Positions 1 through 8,110 of a stretch of 64,000 nucleotides of DNA are shown in pieces. The first letter of the stretch is position 1, and the number at the start of each line of letters is the position of its first letter. The notes under the pieces are model-generated. The model saw only the letters and a list, made by a program, of their open reading frames with translations, was not told the origin of the DNA and did no database searches. The DNA lies in assembly GCA_947497945.1 (NCBI GenBank), contig CANMIP010000003.1, forward strand, positions 223,707 to 287,706. Reading direction: 5' to 3'. This stretch comes from an uncultured Tropicimonas sp. Its GTDB lineage: Bacteria; Pseudomonadota; Alphaproteobacteria; Rhodobacterales; Rhodobacteraceae. A program made the translations under genes and the position numbers.

Positions 1-787
1 CAAACCAGACATAGAAGACCTTGCCCTCCATGCCCGGCCAGTCCTCGTCGCCCTTCTTCACCGGGATGCCCCAGTTGAGATCCCGCGTGATGCCGCGATC
101 CTGAAGGCCGTCGCCGTCATGCAGCCATTTCTTGGCGATGGACGTGGTCAGGATCGGCCAGTCGGCCTTGCTGTCGATCCAGGCGTCAAGATCGTCCTTG
201 AGCGCCGATTGGCGCAGGTAGAGATGCTTGGTCTCGCGGACTTCCAGATCGGTCGAGCCGGAAATGGCCGAGCGCGGATCGATCAGGTCGGTCGGGTCGA
301 GCTGCTTGGTGCAGTTCTCGCACTGGTCGCCACGGGCCTTGTCATATCCGCAATTCGGGCAAGTGCCTTCGATATAGCGGTCCGGCAGGAAGCGGCCATC
401 GGCATGGGAATAGACCTGCTTTTCGGACACTTCCTCGATAAGGCCATTCTCCGCAAGCTTGCCTGCGAAATACTGGGTCAGCCGGTGGTTCTGCGCAGAG
501 GAAGACCGACCGAAATGATCGAAACTGAGCCGGAAACCGGCGGCCAGCTTGGCTTGGGTACGGTGCATCTGGGTGCAATACTCATCCACTGGCATGTCTG
601 CCTTGGCCGCGGCGAGTTCGGCCGGGGTGCCGTGCTCGTCCGTGGCGCACAGAAAGAGCACCTCGTTGCCGCGCGCGCGCATGTAACGGGCGAAAAGGTC
701 TGCGGGAAGCTGGCTTCCGACAAGGTTCCCGAGATGCTTGATCCCGTTGATATAGGGGATGGCCGAAGTGATGAGAATGCGCGGCAT
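1..787 (-). CDS. metG: Methionyl-tRNA synthetase, N-terminal part (cut by window edge)
   Basis: Charges tRNA-Met with methionine in the cytoplasm. Reading the minus strand from the ATG at 787 gives [20 protein letters not shown], the class I synthetase N-terminus with the HxGN version of the HIGH motif. About 130 residues in is the zinc knuckle [17 protein letters not shown], and the frame stays open to base 1, ending in VFYVWF as in MetG family members. About 262 residues are present; the KMSKS half and anticodon-binding domain lie outside the window. The gene is divergent from nothing obvious: the 700 bases upstream hold no convincing reading frame. The family assignment is firm from the motifs. 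Confidence 0.95.
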   Translation of the reverse strand, partial: MPRILITSAIPYINGIKHLGNLVGSQLPADLFARYMRARGNEVLFLCATDEHGTPAELAAAKADMPVDEYCTQMHRTQAKLAAGFRLSFDHFGRSSSAQNHRLTQYFAGKLAENGLIEEVSEKQVYSHADGRFLPDRYIEGTCPNCGYDKARGDQCENCTKQLDPTDLIDPRSAISGSTDLEVRETKHLYLRQSALKDDLDAWIDSKADWPILTTSIAKKWLHDGDGLQDRGITRDLNWGIPVKKGDEDWPGMEGKVFYVWF

Positions 788-1487
788 GCGTGGCGTGCTC
801 CGTTTCTTTTGCGGCAGCCTTTAGCCGATGCCGGACGAAAGCACCAGCACGCAGACCGAAGCGGGCGGCCAGACGGGCCCGGTGGATCAGACCTCTCGTT
901 CGCCACCGCAGAGGGGCGAAGATGACCCGGATCGTTGAAACGCCCCGATGCGCCAAAGGTTTCTGGCCGACAGTGGCGAAACCCCATGTGACAGGACACC
1001 AAATCCAACCGACCTTCCCCCGGGGCCCGAGGGTGGGCGGATCGGATGGTTCCAGGCAAAGGCGGGGATTGGCAGGACCGGTCGGCCACTATCCGGGCGC
1101 AGAGACGGCAACCGGTTTTAGGCACCTCCGAGGACCAGGCCTTCTCTTGGGCCGCAGGTCGAGTTGCGTCCGGTCTCGACCTGCAATTCGGCGTGATCGA
1201 CATCTTCCTTCGTCGAGGCTGGAGAATTCCCTCAGGGCCACAAGGTCCTTGAGACTATCGGCCACCGGCTCCGACGACCATCATTGCAAGACAGAAAGCA
1301 AACCGAAGGTCGCCCTCACCAAGGACCGCGCAAAAGGTTCCGAAACCCCGGGCACGAGACCATTGGACGGAAAAGAGACATCACTTCGCGCCGTATTGTC
1401 CCAGAAATTCGACTTCTCCATGGAACTGGAAGACCGTCATGATTGCCACGGTTTCTCCCGCTTCGAGGTCTCGGGGGTCTCCTGCTG
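788..1487. other. Gene-poor stretch between metG and cheD
   Basis: This 700-base stretch lies between the metG start and the cheD stop. Open frames exist on both strands, the largest running from 790 to 1611 on the plus strand, but their translations are rich in Arg, Pro and Ser, show no family motif and run into cheD on the opposite strand. I see no tRNA, no clear terminator and no repeat. The metG promoter must lie here near 790-850. Confidence 0.5.
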
Positions 1488-2015
1488 TCAGAACAGTTCC
1501 ACTTCCGAGCCGGAAGTCTTCGTCTCCACTGGGGGAGGAGCTACCTCTGGAATCTCGGAGACGTTCATCAATGTCTGCTGCCGGGCCTTGCCGGTCACCG
1601 GCCAGAACTGAATGCGCCGTCCCGCATCTCCCCTCAGGCTTGACGCGACACAGGGGATGTTTTCGCGGTGACAGAACTCCTCGACGAATACGGAGTTGGC
1701 CTCGCCAATATCACTCAATCCGGCAATCATCCGCGCGCCGCCAAACAGCTTGGCTTTCAACCTCTCCCGCTCGGCGCCGCGGCGCAGAAGGGCGTTGATC
1801 AGGAGCTCCATTGCGTTCGTTCCATGCGATTTGGAGATCAGATCGCCACCACGCCCATCCGGCAGAAGGATATGGTTCATTCCTCCCAGACCGGAGACCG
1901 GATCCCAGAAACATGACGCCACGCAGGATCCAAGAACCGTTGTGATCATGGTCTCTGGGCAATCAGAAACCGCATATTCGCCTTGAGTGATATGCAACAC
2001 CCGTCCTCTTTTCAC
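1488..2015 (-). CDS. cheD: Chemoreceptor glutamine deamidase CheD
   Basis: Deamidates glutamines on methyl-accepting chemotaxis proteins and often helps CheC-type phosphatases. The 175-residue product carries the family signature: TTVLGSCVASCFWDP, with the catalytic Cys in the GSC motif, then GGMNHILLPDG with the catalytic His, and later KLFGGARM. I start it at GTG 2015 because that codon overlaps the cheB stop in a GTGA arrangement and gives the normal N-terminus (GRVLHITQGEYAVS). A longer upstream frame only runs through cheB in another phase. The overlap means CheB and CheD are translationally coupled, fitting their shared role in receptor adaptation. Confidence 0.93.
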   Translation of the reverse strand: MKRGRVLHITQGEYAVSDCPETMITTVLGSCVASCFWDPVSGLGGMNHILLPDGRGGDLISKSHGTNAMELLINALLRRGAERERLKAKLFGGARMIAGLSDIGEANSVFVEEFCHRENIPCVASSLRGDAGRRIQFWPVTGKARQQTLMNVSEIPEVAPPPVETKTSGSEVELF

Positions 2016-3055
2016 GATCTCTTCACTCCGGATGGATTGTTCTTTCGATTGCTCGATTTTTCCAGAATTGCAGCTGCGATCTTGTCCAATGGGAGGACCT
2101 GTTCGACCCCTCCGATTTCTGCAGCCACCCTCGGCATTCCATAGACAACAGAACTGCTCTCGTCCTGAGCGATGGTATGCGCCCCTGCCTTGCGCAGATC
2201 CAGCATCCCGTGCGCCCCGTCGCGGCCCATCCCGGTCAACTGGACTGCAACGCATTGGCCTGCGAAACCCGCCGCAGACCGATATAGCATGTCAACGGAC
2301 GGACGGTGCCCGGAAACCTTTTTTCCTGGCGTCAGCCTGCTGGACAGGCGATCGCTTCGCTTGACGATCCCCAGATGGCAATCTCCGCCGGGCGCGATCC
2401 GAACCATCCCCTGAAGCAACACTTCGCCATCCCGCGCCAGGGCGACATCCGGCTCCACGCGCTTTGCAAGCCGGTCGGAAAAGCTCTCCAGGAATGTCTC
2501 GGGCATATGTTGTGTGATTAGGGTCGGCGGGCAGTTTGCCGGGTATCCGGCCAGCAGACGTTCCAGCGCGTCGACCCCCCCCGTTGAGGCCCCGATCAGA
2601 ACCACGCGGCCATTCCACTGAAACTCCGAAGGCGGCTTGGAAACTGGCCCATTCCCGCCAGGCACACGCGCGTTGGACGCGACATAGACGCGTTCGGCGA
2701 GGGACAGGATCGTATCCGGAGACGTCGCCGTCGGCTTTCCAATACAGTCGATCGCTCCAATCGACAGCGCCTCGATCGCAGCGACGCTGCCCTTGTGGGT
2801 CTCGGTGGAGAACATAACGACCGGAAGAGGCCTGAGGCGCATGATCTTCTCAAGAAAGGACAGCCCGTCCATTCGAGGCATCTCGACATCAAGCGTGAGA
2901 ACATCCGGGTTTGTCCGCTTGATGACGTCGCGCGCCTCGTAAGGATCCGCAGCCTCACCAACGACCGTGAAACGACCATCATCCAGCAAGTGTTTTCGGA
3001 CAAGCGCTCTCATCACTGCAGAATCGTCTACGACCACCACGCTTTTCTTTGTCAT
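2012..3055 (-). CDS. cheB: Protein-glutamate methylesterase / chemotaxis response regulator CheB
   Basis: Removes methyl groups from (and can deamidate) chemoreceptors after phosphorylation by CheA. The 347 residues show a receiver domain (VVVVDDSAVMR, acidic pair at 10-11; phospho-acceptor Asp in LTLDVEMPRMDG near residue 56; Lys in GKPTA), a linker, and the methylesterase domain with the catalytic Ser in GASTGG, His in TQHMP and Asp in TGMGRDG. All catalytic residues are present. Start ATG at 3055. It forms an operon with cheD downstream. No cheA, cheW or cheR is visible, so the rest of this chemotaxis set must be elsewhere. Confidence 0.96.
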   Translation of the reverse strand: MTKKSVVVVDDSAVMRALVRKHLLDDGRFTVVGEAADPYEARDVIKRTNPDVLTLDVEMPRMDGLSFLEKIMRLRPLPVVMFSTETHKGSVAAIEALSIGAIDCIGKPTATSPDTILSLAERVYVASNARVPGGNGPVSKPPSEFQWNGRVVLIGASTGGVDALERLLAGYPANCPPTLITQHMPETFLESFSDRLAKRVEPDVALARDGEVLLQGMVRIAPGGDCHLGIVKRSDRLSSRLTPGKKVSGHRPSVDMLYRSAAGFAGQCVAVQLTGMGRDGAHGMLDLRKAGAHTIAQDESSSVVYGMPRVAAEIGGVEQVLPLDKIAAAILEKSSNRKNNPSGVKRS

Positions 3056-3102
3056 CTTTCGAATATCCTTGCTCTACCAATCCTGCTTCGGAGCCAGGCA
3101 AA

Positions 3103-3498
3103 TCATGCCGCCATCCGCCCGTCCTGATCCCTTCGATCCGCTTGCGGAACCGGGGGATCGAGCGCACCATTCAAACGGGTATCCCAGCGCGCGCCCGGTT
3201 CGATTCTCCCTGCGCGATTGCAGTTCCAGACCGACAAACACCCGGTACAGAGCCCCGCACAGGCACCGGCCGCCCTTGCGGCGGAAAGGACGCTCCGCCC
3301 TTGCCCGTCCTCCCCCGGGAAATCCGCCGCTCCGGCAATTGCGGTTGCCGGGTCAGGCCGGGTTTCGGCATACCCGATCAATAGCGCCCCCATCTCCGAC
3401 GCGGCCCGGACCGCCGGTGCCACACGCGCGTCCGCGCCCACAATTGCCGTCCACAGAGGCTGCGACACCGGTCGCCTACGAGTCTTGATCACGCGCAT
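3103..3498 (-). CDS. Hypothetical protein upstream of cheB (uncertain)
   Basis: A 131-residue frame on the same strand as cheB, ending 47 bases before its start, so it could be the first gene of the cheB-cheD operon. In its favour, a GGAGG sequence lies 9 bases before the ATG at 3498, and the first half (VGADARVAPAVRAASEMG, then LLIGYAETRPDP) reads like a folded protein. Against it, the second half turns Arg/Asp-rich with no motif, and a similar-sized frame exists on the other strand. I do not recognise a family. It may be a real small protein, a decayed one, or chance. Confidence 0.3.
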   Translation of the reverse strand: MRVIKTRRRPVSQPLWTAIVGADARVAPAVRAASEMGALLIGYAETRPDPATAIAGAADFPGEDGQGRSVLSAARAAGACAGLCTGCLSVWNCNRAGRIEPGARWDTRLNGALDPPVPQADRRDQDGRMAA

Positions 3499-3770
3499 GT
3501 CCCCTGGCCTCCAAACTCGATTTGCCCGATCCGGAGCCGGACGGGCCCTGCGGCCCCGAAAATGCGAGACCGCACGTGATTTCCGCCCACAATTGCGCCG
3601 AGGCGTGAATTTTCGCTTAAGTCACACCGGCATTTCAGCGCCCCTGTGTCACAGGTTGACATGGATCATGCCCCGCGCATCGAACCAGTCGCTAGGATCG
3701 GTTGCAGCCATGCGTGTCCCTCATCCAACCCAGCGTGCCGCACGGTGTATCGCCAAGACCTGGAGCCACC

Positions 3771-4229
3771 ATGAACCGGATTGAAGAACTGCTCGCCGAT
3801 CATCCCGACTTCCATGCTTTCGACGATTCGGAGCGCGCGAAACTGGCCCGGCATGCCCGGGTGGAGAGTTTCCCCGCCGGCAGCACGATCTTCCAGGAGG
3901 AAGACGAGGCCGAGGAGGTGATCCTGCTGCTGAGCGGCGAGGTCGCGGTGCAGAACACCCTCCCCGGACGTGATCCGGTCCGGATCGAGACCCTGAGCGA
4001 TGGCGACATCCTCGGCTGGGCATGGCTGATGCCGCCCTTCCGGCGCATGTCCGACGCGATCGCCCTGAGCGATGTCCGGGCCGTCGCGTTGGACGCGGTC
4101 GGCGTGCGCGCGCTCTGCAACGCGCATCCCGAGCTCGGCTACCGCCTGTATCAACGTTGGCTGCCGCACCTGGCCGACCGTTTCCGGGCGCAAAGGCTGC
4201 AATTGCTCAGCGCCCTGAGCGGTGGCTGA
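3771..4229 (+). CDS. Cyclic nucleotide-binding domain protein without DNA-binding domain
   Basis: A 152-residue protein consisting almost only of a Crp/Fnr-type cyclic nucleotide-binding domain (roughly residues 15-125: SFPAGSTIFQEEDEAEEVILL, GEVAVQ, LSDGDILGWAWLMPPF). No helix-turn-helix follows, so it is not a transcription factor by itself. Proteins of this kind often sit in nitrate or redox gene clusters and may sense a small molecule or modulate a partner. The start at ATG 3771 fits the family N-terminus; a longer frame from 3702 adds an unlikely leader. It lies before the nitrate genes but is separated from them by a minus-strand hydrolase gene. Confidence 0.8.
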   Translation: MNRIEELLADHPDFHAFDDSERAKLARHARVESFPAGSTIFQEEDEAEEVILLLSGEVAVQNTLPGRDPVRIETLSDGDILGWAWLMPPFRRMSDAIALSDVRAVALDAVGVRALCNAHPELGYRLYQRWLPHLADRFRAQRLQLLSALSGG

Positions 4230-4268
4230 GCGCGCCGGCCATGCCGGGACCAACCGGTCCGGCGCAGG

Positions 4269-4979
4269 TCAGGCCAGGCAGTCCAGGATCTGCGCCACGA
4301 GCTGGTCCGGTACGGAGAGCTGCGGGAAATGTCCGCTGTCCAGCTCGAGCACCCGCCGGCAGCGGGATTGCTCGCTCATCATGCGCTGAAGCTCCGGCGT
4401 CACCGTTCGATCCGCGCGACACAGGATATAGTCCCGCAGGATCCGGCCAAACCGGCCATCGCTCAGCCGGACGGGTTCGGTCTGGGCCGCATTCGCCTGT
4501 GGCCCAAGAAGCGCCAGCGCCGCCGCCTGCCGGGCCGGGGCGAGGTCCTGGAACAGGATGTCGCGCGCGATCTCCGGGTCGAGCATGGTTGTGCCCTTCT
4601 GGGCGCCCGGCCGAACCGCCGGGCCGATCGTCTCCGGCTCCTGGCGCTTGAGCGAGAGCAGGCTCTCGCCATCGCGCGGCAGGAACGCCGCGACATAGAT
4701 CAGGTGCGAAACCTTTTCCGGCGCCCGTTCGGCCGCTGCGGAAATCGCCATCCCGCCCATCGAATGACCGACCAGCGCCGCCGGCGGCCCGGGGCGCAGC
4801 CGCGCGGCCAGCGCCTCGGCATAGTGGCTCAGCGTGACCTCGCCGGGCGGGGTCGGGTCGGCGCCATGCCCCGGCAGATCGACCGCCTCGACATCATGTC
4901 CCGCCGCCGAAAGCATCGCCGGCACGATGCCCCATCCAGCCGCCTGCCCCCAGGCGCCATGTACAAGAATGATCCGCAT
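4269..4979 (-). CDS. Alpha/beta hydrolase (salicylate-esterase-like)
   Basis: A 236-residue cytoplasmic alpha/beta-hydrolase. Visible features are the oxyanion-region VHGAWG near the N-terminus, the nucleophile elbow GHSMGG (Ser near residue 94) and the catalytic His in LDSGHFPQLS near the C-terminus. The arrangement, with the short cap and the final DSGHFP motif, is most like the plant methyl-salicylate/hydroxynitrile esterase-type group common in proteobacteria. The substrate cannot be told from sequence. It is divergent from the DUF2478 gene, sharing a promoter region of about 95 bases. Confidence 0.88.
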   Translation of the reverse strand: MRIILVHGAWGQAAGWGIVPAMLSAAGHDVEAVDLPGHGADPTPPGEVTLSHYAEALAARLRPGPPAALVGHSMGGMAISAAAERAPEKVSHLIYVAAFLPRDGESLLSLKRQEPETIGPAVRPGAQKGTTMLDPEIARDILFQDLAPARQAAALALLGPQANAAQTEPVRLSDGRFGRILRDYILCRADRTVTPELQRMMSEQSRCRRVLELDSGHFPQLSVPDQLVAQILDCLA

Positions 4980-5074
4980 TGCTCCCCCGATCGCGATTGC
5001 TTCAAACCCGGCCTTCTGCCGGCCCCGCCATTCGTGCTAGGTCTTGTCGAGATCCAAGACAAGCGGCGGAGCCC

Positions 5075-5590
5075 ATGCGACTGGCCCATATTCAATCCGA
5101 GACGCCCGGCGAGATGAACGCAACCCTGCGCGCACTGGCCCGTACGATGTCCGATGGCGGGGCGCGGGTCGTCGGCGCGGTGCAGGTCAACACCGCTGCT
5201 GCGGCAGAGGATGCGCCCATCGACATGGACCTGGAGCTGCTCCCGGACGGAGAGGTCATCCGCATCTCCCAGCGGCTTGGCCCCGGATCGAGCGGCTGCC
5301 GCCTCGATCCCGCCCAGCTGGAGACGGCGGTCGGCATCTGCAGCCGCCGGCTCGCCAGCGGCGCGGACCTGCTGATTGTCAACAAGTTCGGCGCCCATGA
5401 AGCCGAGGGGCGCGGCTTTCGCGACCTGATCGGCGCCGCGCTGGCCGAAGGTGTTCCGGTCGTGGTCGGGGTCGCCCCTGCGAAATTGTCGGCTTTCCAG
5501 GAGTTCGCCGGAGAGTTGTCGCAGGAAATACCGTGCGAGACGGAGGCGCTTCGGAACTGGTGCCTCGAAGACGCAAGTTCCGCCCAATAA
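5075..5590 (+). CDS. DUF2478 family protein (NTPase-like, molybdenum/nitrate cluster)
   Basis: A 171-residue protein matching the DUF2478 family by its conserved run: IRISQRLGPGSSGCRLDP, then ADLLIVNKFG, EAEGRGFRDLIG and PVVVGV. The family is usually found beside molybdate or nitrate genes and is thought to be a P-loop-like nucleotide-binding protein, although its biochemical role is not established. I start it at ATG 5075; the longer frame from 4979 extends into the hydrolase promoter. It precedes nasT by 127 bases. A role in supply or regulation of the molybdenum cofactor for NasA is an inference from location only. Confidence 0.82.
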   Translation: MRLAHIQSETPGEMNATLRALARTMSDGGARVVGAVQVNTAAAAEDAPIDMDLELLPDGEVIRISQRLGPGSSGCRLDPAQLETAVGICSRRLASGADLLIVNKFGAHEAEGRGFRDLIGAALAEGVPVVVGVAPAKLSAFQEFAGELSQEIPCETEALRNWCLEDASSAQ

Positions 5591-5717
5591 TCCAGCAGCA
5601 GCGCACAAGAAACCGGCAGCCGACCCGCCAGCCGGGGCAATGCCGCTCCTGACCCCGCGCTCCGGTTGAAAGCGGCTGCCCACTGGCAGAGCGAGGGATC
5701 AAATCAGCCGGAATACC

Positions 5718-6302
5718 ATGCCAGATCGCCTCTCAATCGTTGTCGTCGAACAGGATCGCGAACGCGCGCTCCTGATCGTGGATTCCCTGCGCGCCTCGGG
5801 GGATCACGAGATCCATGTCATCTCGGAGCGTCACGGGCTCGCCCGGCTGATCTCCGAGCGCAACCCGGATGTCGTGCTGGTCGATATCGCCTCGCCCTCG
5901 CGCGACATGCTGGAAGAGCTGACCCTCGCCTCCTCGCCGCTTGACCGCCCCGTCGCGATGTTCGTCGATCAATCCTCCGACAGCCTCACCCGCGCCGCCA
6001 TCGAGGCCGGCGTCTCGGCCTATGTGGTCGATGGAATGGCGCCGGGCCGCATCAAGCCGGTGCTCGACGCCGCCATCACCCGGTTCCACATGTTCCAGTC
6101 CATGCGCGCCGAGCTTGCCGCCACCAAGCGCGCGCTGGAGGAACGCAAGATCATCGACCGCGCCAAGGGCGTGCTGATGAAGGCGCGTGGTCTCTCCGAG
6201 GACGAGGCCTACGCACTGCTGCGCAAGACGGCGATGGACCAGGGCAAGAAGATGGTCGATGTCGCCGAAGCGCTGGTTACGGCCGCGGGGCTGCTTTCAT
6301 GA
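5718..6302 (+). CDS. nasT: NasT, ANTAR-domain antitermination regulator
   Basis: RNA-binding regulator of nitrate assimilation. Residues 1-120 form a response-regulator-like receiver domain (SIVVVEQDRERALLI; the Asp of VVLVDIASP is at the usual acceptor site), and residues 125-190 form the ANTAR domain (ALEERKIIDRAKGVLMKARG, then EDEAYALLRKTAM). In NasS/NasT systems NasT binds a two-hairpin leader RNA and prevents premature termination, while nitrate-free NasS holds NasT inactive. The gene overlaps nasS by 4 bases (ATGA), so the two are co-translated. A matching leader is present between nasS and nrtA. Confidence 0.94.
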   Translation: MPDRLSIVVVEQDRERALLIVDSLRASGDHEIHVISERHGLARLISERNPDVVLVDIASPSRDMLEELTLASSPLDRPVAMFVDQSSDSLTRAAIEAGVSAYVVDGMAPGRIKPVLDAAITRFHMFQSMRAELAATKRALEERKIIDRAKGVLMKARGLSEDEAYALLRKTAMDQGKKMVDVAEALVTAAGLLS

Positions 6303-7474
6303 GCCTGACACCGCTGACCCTCGGCTATATCCCGCTCGTCGACGCCGCCCCGCTGATCATCGCCCGCGAACTTGGCTTCGCAGAGCAGGAAGGGCTGGCG
6401 CTCTCCCTACGCGCGGCGCCCTCCTGGTCGACCCTGCGCGACCTCGTGGCGCTCGGCCAGATCGAGGGCGCGCATATGCTGGCGCCCGTGCCCGTCGCCA
6501 CGGCGCTCGGCCTCGGCGGACTGCCAACACGGCTCGACGCGCTCTGCGTCCTCTCCGTGGGCGGCAACACGGTCGGCGTCTCGACCGCACTGGCCGACCA
6601 GATGCGCAAGGCAGGTCACGGCTTCGACTTCGCGGATGCCACCGCCGCCGGCACCTCCCTGATCGCCGCCGCCGGCCAGACCCTGCGGATCGGCGTCCCC
6701 TTCCCTTTCTCGATGCATGCCGAGCTGCTCTATTACTGGCTCGGCGCGCTCGGGCTCGAAGCCCCGCAGGCGCTCGACGTGCGCACCCTGCCGCCGCCGC
6801 TGATGGCCGAAGCGCTCGCCGCCGGCGATATCGACGCCTTCTGCGTTGGCGCGCCCTGGGGTTCCATCGCGGTCGAGAACGGCTCCGGTGAGCTGCTGTT
6901 GCCGACCTCCGCCATCTGGTCCTTCGCGCCGGAAAAGGTGCTGGCCACCCGCCATGACTGGGCCGAGAGCGAACCCGATCTCGCCGCCCGGCTGATCCGC
7001 ACCATGTGGCGCGCCTGTCGCTGGCTCGCCGAGCCCTCGAACCGAATGACCGCCTCCGAAATTCTCGCCCGCCCGGACTATCTCAACCTGCCTGCCGAGA
7101 TGCTCGAACGTTCGCTTTCCGGCGCATTGGTGATCTCTCCCCGTGGCGACCAGCGCATGACACCGGGTTTTCTTCATTTCCACGCGGGCGCGGCGACCTT
7201 CCCCTGGCGCAGCCAGGCCGGCTGGATCGCCGCTCGTCTCGCCGCGCGTACAGGGCTGGATCGCGACGCCGCCCAGCGCGCCGCCAAGCAGGTCTTTCGC
7301 TCCGATCTCTACCGCGATGCGCTCGCCAGTACGGCGGCGCCCCTGCCCGGCGCCTCGGAGAAACTCGAAGGCGCGCTTGACGCGCCGACAGAGGTCACGA
7401 CCCAATCCGGCTCCCTGGTTCTCCAGCCCGACCGTTTCTTCGACGGACAGATCTTCGACCCCGCCGCACCATAG
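6299..7474 (+). CDS. nasS: NasS, cytoplasmic nitrate sensor (NrtA-like)
   Basis: A 391-residue relative of the periplasmic NrtA/CmpA solute-binding proteins but without a signal peptide: the frame begins MSLTPLTLGYIPLVDAAPL, going straight into the binding fold. That, and its overlap with nasT, marks it as NasS, which binds nitrate or nitrite and releases NasT. Family landmarks include GAHMLAPVPVATALGLGG and FCVGAPWGSIAVENGSGE. It is distantly similar to NrtA encoded downstream at 8111, as expected for paralogues with sensing and transport roles. Confidence 0.93.
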   Translation: MSLTPLTLGYIPLVDAAPLIIARELGFAEQEGLALSLRAAPSWSTLRDLVALGQIEGAHMLAPVPVATALGLGGLPTRLDALCVLSVGGNTVGVSTALADQMRKAGHGFDFADATAAGTSLIAAAGQTLRIGVPFPFSMHAELLYYWLGALGLEAPQALDVRTLPPPLMAEALAAGDIDAFCVGAPWGSIAVENGSGELLLPTSAIWSFAPEKVLATRHDWAESEPDLAARLIRTMWRACRWLAEPSNRMTASEILARPDYLNLPAEMLERSLSGALVISPRGDQRMTPGFLHFHAGAATFPWRSQAGWIAARLAARTGLDRDAAQRAAKQVFRSDLYRDALASTAAPLPGASEKLEGALDAPTEVTTQSGSLVLQPDRFFDGQIFDPAAP

Positions 7475-7930
7475 CGCCAGTTTGCGTCCGGACATCGCGT
7501 CCAGAATGATTTGCCGTTACGCCCTATCGTTTCTCGGGCCGTCCCCGGCTTCGTCTCTTTCCCGATCCACAAGTTGTGGACGGAACGGCCCCTCGCTGCA
7601 TGTGCAAGCAAGCGCGATGCAAGCCGTGCCACTAAATGCGCGCCCTCAAATGACCGCTACACGCTCGGAATTGCTGTCCGGATCCAGACAGTTCGCAGAC
7701 GGCTCAGCTTTCCAACCAGCATGCCCCGCACCCGACTGCGAAACCCGGCCGCCTGCCACCAACCGATTCTTCACGCCCGCCGCCCCATCGATGAGCAGAT
7801 TTTCAACCCGACCGCAAAATGCCGCCCGCAAATTGAGCAGCCGACAAATCCGCACCGAAATCACCGGGAAAAAACCCGCTAGCCGCAGCGCAGCATTGAC
7901 CCGTCCGGCCCGACCCGCCCAAATATACCT

Positions 7931-7982
7931 GTCTCCGGGGCAAGGGCGTCCCACCAGAGACATCGTCCCGATGATCCGGGGC
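7931..7982 (+). ncRNA. ANTAR target RNA: two tandem six-base-loop hairpins
   Basis: Hairpin 1: GTCTC (7931-7935) pairs with GAGAC (7957-7961), and inside it GGGGC (7937-7941) pairs with GTCCC (7948-7952), closing the six-base loop AAGGGC. This has A at loop position 1 and G at position 4, the published ANTAR-target consensus. Hairpin 2: GTCCCG (7965-7970) pairs with CGGGGC (7977-7982) around the six-base loop ATGATC, with A at position 1 but A rather than G at position 4. Only three bases separate the two. Location between nasTS and nrtA, ahead of a terminator, fits NasT-controlled antitermination. The departure at loop 2 is the main doubt. Confidence 0.7.
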
Positions 7983-7991
7983 AATCAGAGC

Positions 7992-8060
7992 AAAGCCGCT
8001 TGAGCTTCCAGTTGCGCATCCTCCTCCCGTGCAACGTGAATCTCACGCGGCTTTTTGGTT
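7992..8060 (+). terminator. Intrinsic terminator in nrtA leader (attenuator)
   Basis: AAAGCCGC (7992-7999) is perfectly complementary to GCGGCTTT (8047-8054). After one mismatch the stem continues with TGAG (8001-8004) against CTCA (8042-8045), and a further inner hairpin GTTGCGC (8011-8017)/GTGCAAC (8029-8035) sits in the loop. The stem is followed by TTTTTGGTTTT. It ends about 50 bases before the nrtA start, so unless blocked it would stop transcription before the transporter gene. NasT bound to the hairpins just upstream is the expected antiterminator. Confidence 0.75.
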
Positions 8061-8110
8061 TTCTCGGCGCCCTCACCTCCCGAAACGCGCCACCGAACAC
8101 TGAGGTAGAC

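Larger units (their letters stand above)
7475..8110 (+). promoter_or_regulatory. Long upstream region and 5' leader of nrtA
   Basis: A 636-base interval with no credible gene. Short frames are present on both strands but are Arg/Pro-rich and unconserved in appearance. The 3' third holds the two leader hairpins at 7931-7982 and the terminator at 7992-8060, listed separately. The transcription start of the nrtA operon should lie upstream of 7931; I could not find a convincing -24/-12 sigma-54 promoter, since the one GG/GC-type match on the minus strand (around 7620) has the wrong spacing. Confidence 0.6.

Noticed and set aside
790..1611. 273-residue plus-strand frame between metG and cheD
   Set aside because: Arg/Pro/Ser-rich, no motif, overlaps cheD on the other strand.
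7600..7640. Possible sigma-54 promoter on the minus strand (TGGCAC...TTGC)
   Set aside because: The GG-GC spacing is two bases too short and it points away from nrtA.
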